DNA of 64,000 nucleotides from Hsuehochloa calcarea. Its lineage: Eukaryota; Streptophyta; Magnoliopsida; Poales; Poaceae. Both the position numbers and the translations under genes were made by a program. The stretch covers positions 17,832,177-17,896,176 of the forward strand of contig CM070596.1 in the NCBI GenBank assembly GCA_036346395.1, given 5' to 3'. Positions 47,209 through 59,200 of this stretch are shown here, piece by piece. Numbering within the stretch: position 1 is the stretch's first letter; every line of letters starts with the position of its first letter. The notes below the pieces were generated by a model. That model was not told the origin of the DNA, did not search any database, and saw only the letters and a list, made by a program, of their open reading frames with translations.

Positions 47209-50200
47209 GGGCCCTGGTGCTGCGTGCAGCGGCGTGCGCGGGCGCGGGCAGGCGCCGGGGGTCCAGGGTCCTGTGCGGCGGCCGGGCGGTGGATGTGTGC
47301 GTGTGCGTGACGCCCCACGCGCGCGGGCACGGGTTCCGGACGGTCGCGGGCGCTGCTAGGGCCAGGATGATGCTCGACTCCTCCGACTCCGACTCCGCCG
47401 CGGCGACGGCGGCGGCGGGGCAGGTGCAGCCGCAGCGCCGCGCGGCGGGGACCGTGGCCCATGCGCAGGACGGCGGCGCCGGCGGGTACGCCAGCGGCGG
47501 GTGGGAGAGGTAATGCACGTCCCCTTCTGGTTATAGCCATAGCTATTTTCTGTCTGCATCGAGGCCTCAAGTAGCCGGTCGACATTGCGATGTTTTGACT
47601 TAACGAGAAATGGTGACGGTTAGGTTGTTGCATTTCCATGTGGGCCTTGCATTGTGCATTGGCTTGTCCTATGGTGGTAGCCAATGAGCATGCAGAAGAG
47701 ATACTCTATTAGACAATAAAAGCTGCAAATGTACCATGTATTTTGCTTGCCATGACTGCACTATAGTCTATAGGCCATGAGTACGTTAATGTACTAGAAA
47801 AACAAACTAATATTGATGAATGTTGTATTCTACCAGTGTCGTACAACATAGTACTACAATACTGCTTTGCAAGCCTCCAGGAAAACCTGTGACGCTAATT
47901 ATCTTGACCGGTTAGGCTGTTAATAGTAGAGCGATACTATTGTCTTTTAATGTCAATCGCTGGCGGTCACCGAAATTTGTGCTTGTTATTATTTGCGATT
48001 CTAAATAGTAAGCAGTCACCAAAATTTTAATTTTTATGTGAGCATTTTATCCGTGGAATTCTAATACAGTGAGATGTGGGTGCTCCTTTTTTTTGTTTAA
48101 CTTCGTAGAACAAGAAGGAAAATAAAAATTAACTTCAGGTGTACCTGGCCTGTTTTTTGAGTCACTTATTTGACTGCTTAGGTACTTAAGTGTCCGCTTA
48201 ACCGCTTGTGCGGTTCACTTGAGTGTTCAAATGGCTTATTTTCATCCGCTTATATAAAGCTGTGAAGAGACACGGTGCCCAGAGCTTAATCAGTACTTCA
48301 TTCCTTTTGAGAGTACTGTATATAACACATTTTGATATTGTTATATGCAATAATATGTTTTCCCCTAACATTGGGTATCCATTAATTAAAATGTGTAAAT
48401 AAGTCTATATTTTCAAAAAAAAAATGGCAACCATAAATTGCTGGTTCACTTTGAATTAGGTTGTAATTCTATAGTTTCAATGTGAGAAAGTACAAATGGA
48501 CCAACTGTAGGCGCAGCATGTGGCATGCAACAAGGAAATCCTTGCACCGAGTATTAGGTAACTGTGGCCTGTAGTTTCAAGCAACTAGTGCTTTATGGGA
48601 TAATGTCTGCGAAACTTGATCTTTTCTTTCTCTGCTTTGCTAGACAGTCTTGCATTCCTCATGTAGATGGTTGAATTCTGTGGTCGATTGAATTACTTGG
48701 AAAATGCAGTGTAAATCAGACAAAACTTACCTTATATGCATCGACATGAAATGCGAACACTACCAATTGTGGCATGACATCCATCTTTACATGCAATAGC
48801 GATTAAAGATACAGCTCATTTCTGTTAAAATAGCACCACTAATGTACCAAATGCATCGCAGAGTTGTTTACTTTGTGAGCTTGTTTTGAATTTGATGGAC
48901 TACAAGATAAACCATTTTAAACTTGTGATATTTAAAATATATATCTTTGTACAAGAATCCTTTCTTCTCTTCCTGTGCTTAATGCCCTCTCTCTTATAAG
49001 GGCTGTTTGACATGCTGCCTGGGTTAACATATTGTCCAAAAATTTTGTGACAGAGAAGATGGTAAACTGAAATGTGGCTATTCAAGTTTTAGAGGGAAGA
49101 GAGCCACCATGGAAGATTTCTATGATGTAAAACTAACTGAAATCGATGGAAACACTGTTAGCCTATTTGGTGTATTTGATGGTATGGTTTCCAATCTTGC
49201 CTTCTCTACTTTTGCGATTCCTTGCCCACCATGTTTTTCTTTTGAAGATCTGGTGCAATAGGTCATGGAGGGTCACGTGCTGCTGAGTATTTGAAGGAAC
49301 ATTTGTTTGAAAACCTTATGAAACACCCCAATTTCTTGACAGATACGAAGCTTGCTATAAGTAATTTTCTCTTGGGCTTTACCTGTACATTTCACTGTTC
49401 AGATTCTTTTCAGTGCTGCTAATGGTCTATCTTCTCAACGTCAAAAACTTTCAACACAAAAAATAGGTGAAACATATCAGAAAACGGATGCGGATTTCTT
49501 AGAATCAGAATCGAATGCCTTCAGGGATGATGGTTCGACAGCTTCAACTGCAGTTTTGGTGGGTGGCCATCTATATGTAGCAAATGTTGGTGACTCCCGT
49601 GCTGTTATTTCAAAAGCCGGCAAAGGTATTGCTTGTTGGATGTAGCCTTTTCTTTTTTGAACAACTTATTGGATTTAACTACCATTTTCTTCTTGAAGAA
49701 TAAATCTTCACTCAAAGGTTCTAGACACTAATAATGTAAGATTCCTTCTTCAGAGAATGCTACTTGATATGGCATGTTATGCCATGCAGGGATATCCTGT
49801 TAACACATTGTTGGAGTGATTCATACGATTGAAACATGTTATGGTCATAGTAAAGTCTTATCTTAGATATGTGCAGAATGTTTCTAAATTTGCCTCTCCA
49901 GCGATGATATATTAGTGAAACAACTATGGTACATGTGTTCTATTTTGCTTTACAAACACTTTCCCCTCCATTCATTGCACTTATACAATTTGTATCGTAG
50001 TCATCTGATTAATTCTTGTACTATTATATAACAACCACCACTACCAAACTGATGACAACAATTTTCGACCTCATATTGACATGATTGCAATTAAGTTTAT
50101 CCTCATGATTTGGTTACTAGCTTGCTTGGTTAGTTCACTCTACAGAAATGTACATAAGAGTTTGGTTTGAGCGGTTTCTGATTCAGTTTATATTCTTTGA

Positions 50201-53200
50201 TTATTCGCCACCCTTGGATAAATGCCTCGAAATTTATCCGTTTGTTTTTCTAGCTATGGCACTCTCTGAAGATCACAAACCTAACAGGAGTGATGAGCGG
50301 AAGAGAATCGAGAATGCTGGAGGTGTTGTCATTTGGGCTGGTAAGCCTTTGCTCTTCATTCTTCAAACGTATTGGGCATAGTTTGCCTGCATAAGCTCAA
50401 GTAGACAGTGGAGGTGTTGTCATTTGACTTGTGGTATTCATTTTGAGACTTCTGAATTCCTGAAAGTTTGAACACATTAGGTTATCAATATCATACTTGG
50501 GTTGTTTAGTGTTGTAGTGGAGCGGCTTTAATTGCTTCAAGACATGCCATCTAAGTAACTTTTTTGTTTGTTTTTCGATTGATAAAGTACTTTACAGTTG
50601 GAGTTTTAGAGAATCATTCCACATTCTTGATGTGGTATTCACCCAGGTACTTGGAGGGTAGGTGGTGTGCTGGCAATGTCCCGTGCTTTTGGCAACCGTC
50701 TACTTAAGCCATTCGTGGTGGCAGAACCTGAAATACAGGTATCTTATTGTAATTGAGTTACGGCAATATTTCAAGTCCTAATGTTTTTTTATAGTTTAAC
50801 CTAGTCTAGCTAAAAGCCAGTTTTCTTTATTGGTTAATTGGTTTTAGCCTAGTCTAGATAGAGTCACAATAAGAGGTTTCTTACAACTTATGTTCCAAGG
50901 TTGTCACGGCGCTCTGGCAAGTCGCGGCGAGCCTGGGGCGCTATGACGCCTAGGCCCCTGCTATGGCGAGAGTTAGACGGTGGTAATAAAAATAACAAAT
51001 AATTCTTCATATGACTGAAAATTAAATAGTTCCGCCATGGCGAGAGTTAGACGACGGTAATAAAAATAACAAATAATTCCTTATATGGCTGAAAATTAAA
51101 TAAATATACCTCGTATGGCTGAAAATCAAATAAATATACATAATATAATACCTCATATGGTAGAGAATTAAATAAATATACATCATATTTAACCTCGTAT
51201 AGCAGGGGATTAAGTAAGCATACCCCAAATTCTCCAAATAACAACCAAGTTAACTAATATAAGCAAATAACATTACCAATTTACCATAATAATTAATAAG
51301 GTCCATAATAGCAAGTTAGCAACTAGCAATGTTTTCAATTTTCACTTATCAAGGTGACAAAGTGACAACTAACAGTGACAAGATAAGTAGAGTAGTAGAC
51401 AACAATAACATAAATACATAATAGAAACTAATGTGATAGCAGCATGGGTCTTCTTCTTCACCACCATCTCCATCTTTCAAATTCACTCATGATCCAACTC
51501 TAACTCATTCCTATGCCCATCCTCAACTTCAGCACCTTCAGCATTCTCATGGGAAGTAGGTGGTGACTGTCCAAAGTCATCTTCAACCTCTTCATCACAT
51601 TCACATGCCATCTCATCTTGTTCCTCGTGATCACGAGTTGATGCAGATGCACATCGAACATAAACTTGGACTTGGTTCTCTTGGACATCCCCACAAGCTC
51701 TCCTAGGAAAATTGTGACCACAAAGCGAGTATGTTGCACCGAGAGCCTCATCAACATGAGACCATAGAAGATCATCCTCACCGGCATGCACTTGTGCAGC
51801 CGCTATAGCATCCTTGTCAACCCACTCATTGTCCCATTGGAACTTTTCTAGGAACAAAGGGTTGGATTTGTTACCTTGTTCACAAAGCTTTTGATACCTA
51901 GATGTAATCTTTTTGTTATATGAGATGTAAACCAAATCATTCAATCTATTGAACTCCAGTCGGTTCCTATTCTTGGTATGGAGTTGGAAACAATCAAAGA
52001 ACACACAAAAAAGCCCATAAGTAAACTAAGTTGTTGCATCTATTTGGCTGAAAATTGAAGAATGAATGACTATTTGCTTTTTATATACTTACAAAATCAA
52101 ATGTGCTCCAGTTGCGTTCACAACTGGATGAGGAACAACAAAGACCAACAATGCGCTTCACAACCTTTTGTAGTGGGATAGCAAGGCCACCATTTGATTT
52201 CCACCAATCAACTAAAAGGTACAGTGTCAAACATAAAGTTCTGTGTTAGAAAATAGAAAGCTTACAAAAGAAGTAAACTAATAGAACTATTGAAATTTGA
52301 ATGTTGTAGACTCACGATGACTCTTCTTGCTCCTTTGCAACTTTGCTAGTGTGGTACCGAAGCTAGCACGGGAATGCTCATAGTCATCGGCTAGGATATC
52401 AATGGTAGACATTAAATCTTCATCATTACTAAACATCTTCATTATCACTTCATTAAAAGTATTCTGTATGGCCGTTGCATGATCAATGCCACTTTCCAAG
52501 ATTCCAAAAAATCTTTGTGGATTCAAAAACAAAATAGCCCCATGTAACTGTTGCTCCATTTGATCCTCTCACCGACGGTCAACAATCTCCATAATCCCCT
52601 CCAACAATCTCTCCTTCCTCGCGAAATTCTCCTTGAGCTTCTCCTTGCACATATCCATAGCAATCGTAAGCTCCGCCATTGCGGGTTTCTTATCACCATC
52701 AACAAGCCTCAACACAATAAGAATGGGGTGTGATGCTCTTATGCAATCTTCCAAAATTCTTCCAAGTTTGAGTTTTCCCCAATTTGGATCTAGACCAATC
52801 CTCAGTAACAAAGAGCTTTCTCAAAGCATCGCTATGCCTATACATACTTTGCAAAGTGTAGAAAGAGGTCGTAAACCGAGTAGAGTCGCAGGCCTCACAA
52901 GATCTCTCCCACTTTGATCAACTTCCTCATTGCATCGAGAAGCCTCAAATGCCTATAGATGAATGTTGTCACATGCCTTGCTTTGGTAATCCAGCCCTTG
53001 AACTCCACCATACCACTAATGTCCTCAAGCATAAGGTCCAAACAATGGGCAGCACACGATGTCCAATATAGACTAGGGAATCTTTCCATTAGAAGCTTTC
53101 CGGCTGCATTGTAGTTAGCCCCATTGTCGGTGTTTACTTGAACAACATTCTCAGTACCGATCTCATTAATATAATTATCAAGTAAGTCAGCCAAATAGTT

Positions 53201-56200
53201 AGCATCATGTACCTTACTTGATGCATCAACCCCAAGAAGAAAGTCCCATCTGGACCATTGACAAGGAAATTGATCAAGTGCTTTCCCCTCTTATCTGACC
53301 ATGCATCTTGTTATGAATATTGTGTATGTATTGAAGAGGCCCAATGAGCAATATATATATAATACAAAGGGTGTATGCTATATAAAAATAAGGCAATACA
53401 AAAGGCAGATAAAGAAACACAAAAGAGTTTCTATTCTAACATCCCCCTCAAATGCAAGGCGTATGCAATAGCACTGCATTTGGAAATGGTTGACACTAAA
53501 CTATGAAAAATTCAAAATCCGAGTCTTGATAATGTCGTCGTAGCATGCAACTCTTGGAAAATTTGTCGAGTATCAGAAGATCTCTCATTCCGTGTCGTGC
53601 GACAGTCCATCAAGCACAAGGTGCGGGAGTAAAGTCGACCGCGGCAACACGACGAAGAAGATGATAAAGCCGACAAAAATAGAGAGAGCTATCAAATCAA
53701 GCCGAATAGGAATAGGTGGAAGCATGACAACGCAGATTAAAGCCCAAGACGGCGGCGGCGCAGAAGAAGCGTGGCGGCCTTAGAAACTTTGGGCGGCGGC
53801 TAAAAGAGAAGCGGCGGCATCATAATGACTTCTACGATCTGCACGCGGCTTAGAAAGAAGGCGGGAGCAGTGGCTACTGCCATGCATAAGGGAATTCCTA
53901 TGCTTCTATAACTGACAATAAATTTGTGGACTCGCATGTCTTAACGAACTCAAAGATAGAGTGGCACGGACTTAGATGGACGCAACGAAAGAAACGACAC
54001 ATAGGAAGAAAAGACTCATTAGCAGCAGATACTAGCAGCAAGCAGGCAAGGACGATCGCCAAATAGCAAGGACCAACAACAAATAGCACTAGCAGCAAAG
54101 GAACCACATGCAGCCCAATACGGCATCACAACAGACGGCCCGCCTATTTTCTCAATGTCTTCTCTTTTCTCAAGCACCAAGCAGAGCCATCCCAATCGGC
54201 AATTGGGCCAGCGTCAAACTCCAACATCTCCCTCTTCTCTCCTTCCAAAGTAGAAGGTGAACAACAACCACTGCGCTGGATCCTTTGGGGCTGCAGGCCG
54301 GCGGCGAGTAGAGAAGCGCGGAGCCGGCGACACGTGCACGCTGGGAAAGCACGAAGTCGGTAACGCGCCCGATGCAAGCCGAGGCGGGGGTGGCGCAGAG
54401 CAGAGGATTCGGTCGGTGTCGGAGCTGTTACTCGCTGGAGTCTTGCTGTTGGTGATAGCAAGATCCTTACTCTCATGAAGAGGATGACACTTGGAGATGG
54501 GGCAATTTTCTTGGTTTATTTCTCACGCAATGCTATGCCAACCTGAGGGGTTGGGGATACAAATTTATAGGCTGCTACCCAGCCAAGCATATGCTAAGAT
54601 GCTAGTCAAAAGCTGTCCTAAAGCTAGTCTAAGATGCTAGTCTAAAGTCGTCCTAAAGCTAGTCTAAGATGCTAGTCTAAAGTCGTCCTAAAGCTAGTCT
54701 AAGATGCTAGTCTAAAGCTGTCCTAAAGCTCAAGATGCTAGCTTAAAGTCTGCAGACAAGAACCATGTGCCCACCCCACAAAAGACCACAAGTCTGAGGA
54801 CTTATTCATCATTCTCCCCTAAGTCTTGTGCGTCGTCTTGTGGGAGAGTTGAACTATCCGATCCTAGAGCGAGCTCGAGGAATTTGACCTCCCAAGAGGC
54901 TTGGTGAGCGTGTCCGCAAGGCGATCCGTGGTGTTGATGTAGCTCGCCTTGATGTCGCCTTCATCCAATGACCTCGGATGAAGTGGTACTTCACCCGGAT
55001 GTGCTTGCTCGTTCGTGGAAAACGGGTTCTTTGCGAGCAGAGCGGACTTGTTGCCCACCCCGAGCGCCACCGCGGTGTCTCGCCGAGGAGATCACAAGCG
55101 ATCGAGCGAGCCAGGCGCTGAGTCGAAGCGGTGGAAGCCGCTATGTACTCGGCCTCACAGCTGGACAGGGCCACCACCTGCTGCTTGACTGACTGCCAGC
55201 TAACGAGGCACTTGCCGAGGAAGAAGAGAATCCCGCTTGTGCTCTTGCTGGTGTCGATGTCGCCTGCGTGGTCATTGTCCGCATGCCGGCGAAGGCGCGT
55301 GGCCGGACACCTCGGGTAGTGCAAGCCGTAGTCTGAGGTGCCCGCAACGTAGCGGAGGATCCTCTTCACGACTCGCCGATGCTCGTCGTCGGTCATTGCA
55401 TGAACCGACCGACGAGCCGACGGCGAACGCCAACTGGGCGCTTGTGGGCGAGGTAGCGAAGGTCGCCACGATGCGCCGTCAGATTGCGTCGCCCACCTCC
55501 TTCAGCCGTGCTCTCACGACTCGGCTTGACCTCTCCTCCATAGGAGTGTGGGTCGGGTTGCGATCGGTGAGCCCGCCACTTCGACGGTGCGCTTGGCGTA
55601 GGCGGTCTGACGAAGGGAGATACCGGAGCTGTCCTGGTGGACCTCGATCCCCAGGTAGAAGGAGAGGAGCCCCAAGTCGCTCATCTCGAAGGCGGTCTTC
55701 ATCTCCGCCTTGAACGCCTCGACCTCGGCCTCCTTGGAGCCGGTGATCACCAGTGTCGTCGACGAGACGCCACCGCCAGGCGTTGCCGCTTTGCCCCGCC
55801 GCAGAGCCGCGACCTGCGTGTGCGCTCTGCTGGAACCCCATTTGCTTGAGGTGGAGTCCGACTTAGCGTTCGGGCTCGTGGTGCTGCGCCGAAGCCATGA
55901 GGGCCTTGCGCAGGCGGAGAACCTTGCCCTCCTTGCCGGGGATGACGAATCCCGGCGGCTGACGGACGTAGGCCTCCTCCAAGTCGCCGTTGAGGAAGGC
56001 GGACTTGACGTCCATGTGATGGACGCGTCAATCCTCCTGTGCTGCAAGTGCGAGGAGAAGACGAACGGACTCCATGCGCGCGACGGGTGCGAAGGAGTCA
56101 TCGAAGTCGACCCCCTCCTGCTGCACGAAGCCTCGTGCCACCAAGTGAGCCTTGTGCTTGACGATGGCGCCGGCTTCATCCCGCTTCAGCTTGAACACCC

Positions 56201-59200
56201 ACTTAAGGGTGATCGCGCGGTGACCGGCAGGAAGATCCGCCAGCTCCCACGTCCGGTTCCGCTCGACGGCGTCCATCTCCTGCTTCATCGCGACACGCCA
56301 CGCCGCGTCTCCTCCGCCTCAGTGAAGGAGCGGGGCTCGCCGTCGTCGCGACGCCAAGTGCGGCTCGCCAAGTCGTCTTTGCGCCGATCCGAGGATGGGC
56401 GGGCCGAGGATGTTGTCCATGGTACGATAAGCGCAGAGGCTCGTTGTCGTGGTAGCGCCGACGCGGTCCTCGTCGTGAGACGGCGGAGTAGCGAACTCCA
56501 CCATGCTGCGCTCGTCATGGACCAAGCTAATGGGCCGATCCGGTGGTGTGGCCTCCGGTGCGGTGAGAGTGGTGGCCGGTGCGGAGAGCGTGGAGTGGCC
56601 GGTGGTGAAGAGTGGGGCGTGGCGTGCCGAAAGGTGGTGGAGCACTCGCCGGGTGGTGGCGAGCAAGGTGTCGAGGTGGACGAGCTCGGTGAAGACGAGC
56701 CGCTAGCTCCCGCTTCTCGAAGTGGGCGTAGTCGACAACAAAGTCCCCGAGTCGGTCGAACCGCCGCCCACCGCCTTGTCCCGTCGGCCTCGCCGCCGTC
56801 GAACACAACGCCACGCGAGATGCGGACCTTGTGTGTGTGACAGGTCGAGGATGCGGTAGGCCTTCGAGCCCTCCGCGAGCCGATGAACACTCCCGAGTGC
56901 TCCCGTCGCCGAGCTTACCGATGTGACCAAGCTCCTTGGCGAACGCGAGGAGCCAAGACCCGCAAGTGGGAGACCGCCGGCTTGCGTCCATACCAAGCCT
57001 CGTGACGACGCCCTACCGCCGAGCGCCTGGTAGGCGGCGGTTGAGGATGTAGGCGGCCGCCACCACCGCCTCTCCCGAAGGCGGTAGGCATCCCCTCGCT
57101 GAGGAGGGCGAGCCATCCCCACAACTGCCGTTGCGTTGCTCGACGACACCGCTTCTGCTGCGGATCAGACGCGGTAGGAGTAGTGGCGCTGAATGCCCTC
57201 ATCAGTATGAAGACGACGCGATTCACCGCCGTGAATTCGCCGCCAAGTTGTGCAGGCGCAAAGACGCGCAGCTTGCGGCCGCGCTCGCCTCCACAGCGAC
57301 TGCGTGCGCCTTTATGGCGTCCGCAGCCCTCTCCTTGCCGCCGAGGACCATCACCCACATGTAGCGGGAGAGATCGTCGACGGCGGCAGGAAGTAGCGTC
57401 GTCTCCCGGTGTGGCCGGTGTCACCGCCACACAAGTCCCGCACGAGCTCGAGCCTCTCCTTGGCTCGGAAACTTCGCCCACCGGGAAAGGGGTTCTCCTG
57501 CGCTCGTCAACACGCAGACGCCGCAGAATCGCTCCACATGGTCAAGGCACGGCAGAAGCCGCACCATTTCCGTGGCACCGAGTCGCCTGTGGCCTCGAAG
57601 TGAAAGGTGCCCAAAGCGCTCGTTATCGCACGCTCGTCGTCCCGACGAGGCGAGACAGAGGGTTGTGCCACCCGACGTGAAGAATGTAGAGTCGATTTGC
57701 GCCTCTGGTTACCTTGGCAAGAAGGCGGCGGCGAAGATCCCAAATCCGCAGCACCCCGTGCTCGATCTCGACACGCGAGCCGTTCTCATCCAGCTGTCCC
57801 AAGCTGATGATGGAGTTCCGCAGTCGGGGATGTAGTAGGCGTCGGTGGCGACTGTGCTCACCGTGACACGGTGGTGAAGATGACGGAGCCGACGCCCTTG
57901 ATTTCCACGCCGGAGGCGTCCCCAAACTTGACGGAGCCTCGGACGCTAGAGTCAAACTCGGCGAAGAACTCCCGTCGACCGGTCATGTGATGGGTGGCGC
58001 CGGTGTCGAGGCACCACCCGTCAGTCTTGTCGTTGTCGGGCCGTGAGCGAGGAGGCATGTGCTTTTGGCTCGTCAAGGTGGAGGAGAGCCCATCGCGGCC
58101 GGTCGGCGTGGAGGTAGTTCGATGCTCGCATGAGCAATGAACGAGCCGGCCGCTTCCTCCTCTGCTGCGCGCGACGTGGGCTGCCGCGTCGTGGTCATCG
58201 ACAATCCTCGCCCAATGACCAAGCTTGCCGCAGTTGTGGCAAGAGTCGTCTCGTGTCGGCTTTTGCTTGCCAGCGGCGCCGCCCTGGGCGCCTCCACGAT
58301 GATCACCCTCGGCACGTCCTCGCGCTCCTGCCTGGGCGTCTTTGCGCGGCTTGCCGCGCTTGCCACGCTTGCGGTCGCCTGTCGTGGAAGAAGGCTCCCC
58401 CTTCTTTCTGTCACCTTGGCCGGCAGCCAGCTCGCTCCCGAGCGAGGAGGAGCTTCCCGCCAATGGTGACGGTCCGAGAGGCGCTGTGGCTCATCGCTGT
58501 CAACGACCTTGAGGCGACCCAACGCCTCCTCGATCGTCATCGTGGAGAGGTCCAGCAGAGAGTCGATCGAGCGAGCCATCTGCTTGTACTTTTCGGGGAC
58601 GCAGCGGAAGAGCTTTTCCACATCTCTCTCCTCGCCGTAGGTGTCGTCGCCGAACTGCACCAGCTTCTGCAACAGAGTGTTGAGACGGAGAGCAAAGTCA
58701 TCCACGTCCTCACCTGGCTTGAAGGCCAGGTGCTCCCACTCCGTCGCGGCGCTCGCAATGTAGACTTGCGGCGCGCTGCCGCCGGCGCGTCCGCAGCGAT
58801 GGCGTCCCAAGCCTCTTTGGCAGTCCGCTTGTTGGTAAGCGAGAACTGCATCTCGGGCGGGACTGCAGTGATGAGAGCATCCAGCGCCCGTCGATCCTGG
58901 TCGTAGTCGACGTCGCCGTACCGGACTGCATCCCACATATGCCGCACCTGGAGCTTTACCCTCATCACCGCAGCCCACTCGACATAGTTGGTCTTGGTGA
59001 GGGTAGGCCACCCGCCGCCGGGGCCGACGTCCCTGACGACAGCCTGGTACTCGTGGTGACCACGGTACCGTACCGGGGAGAGAGCCGCGTCGCCTGTGAA
59101 GGCCGCGCTCTCCGTCGACCAGAAGCCGCCGCCGCGCGCCTCCAGAGGCGCCACCGCGCGTCCGCCGTCTGCAGGCTGCCGCGCTGGCGTGGGCGTCTTG

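Noticed and set aside
50148..50381. Plus-strand frame starting MYIRVWFERFL
   Set aside because: It reads through intron sequence into PP2C exon 5; the true exon starts after the TTCTAG acceptor at 50253.
55710..56840. Plus-strand open frame of 376 codons
   Set aside because: It lies antisense to RE4 reverse transcriptase/integrase in GC-rich DNA where long antisense frames arise by chance; no domain recognised.
58130..58906. Plus-strand open frame of 258 codons
   Set aside because: Antisense shadow of RE4 gag, whose motifs read on the minus strand.
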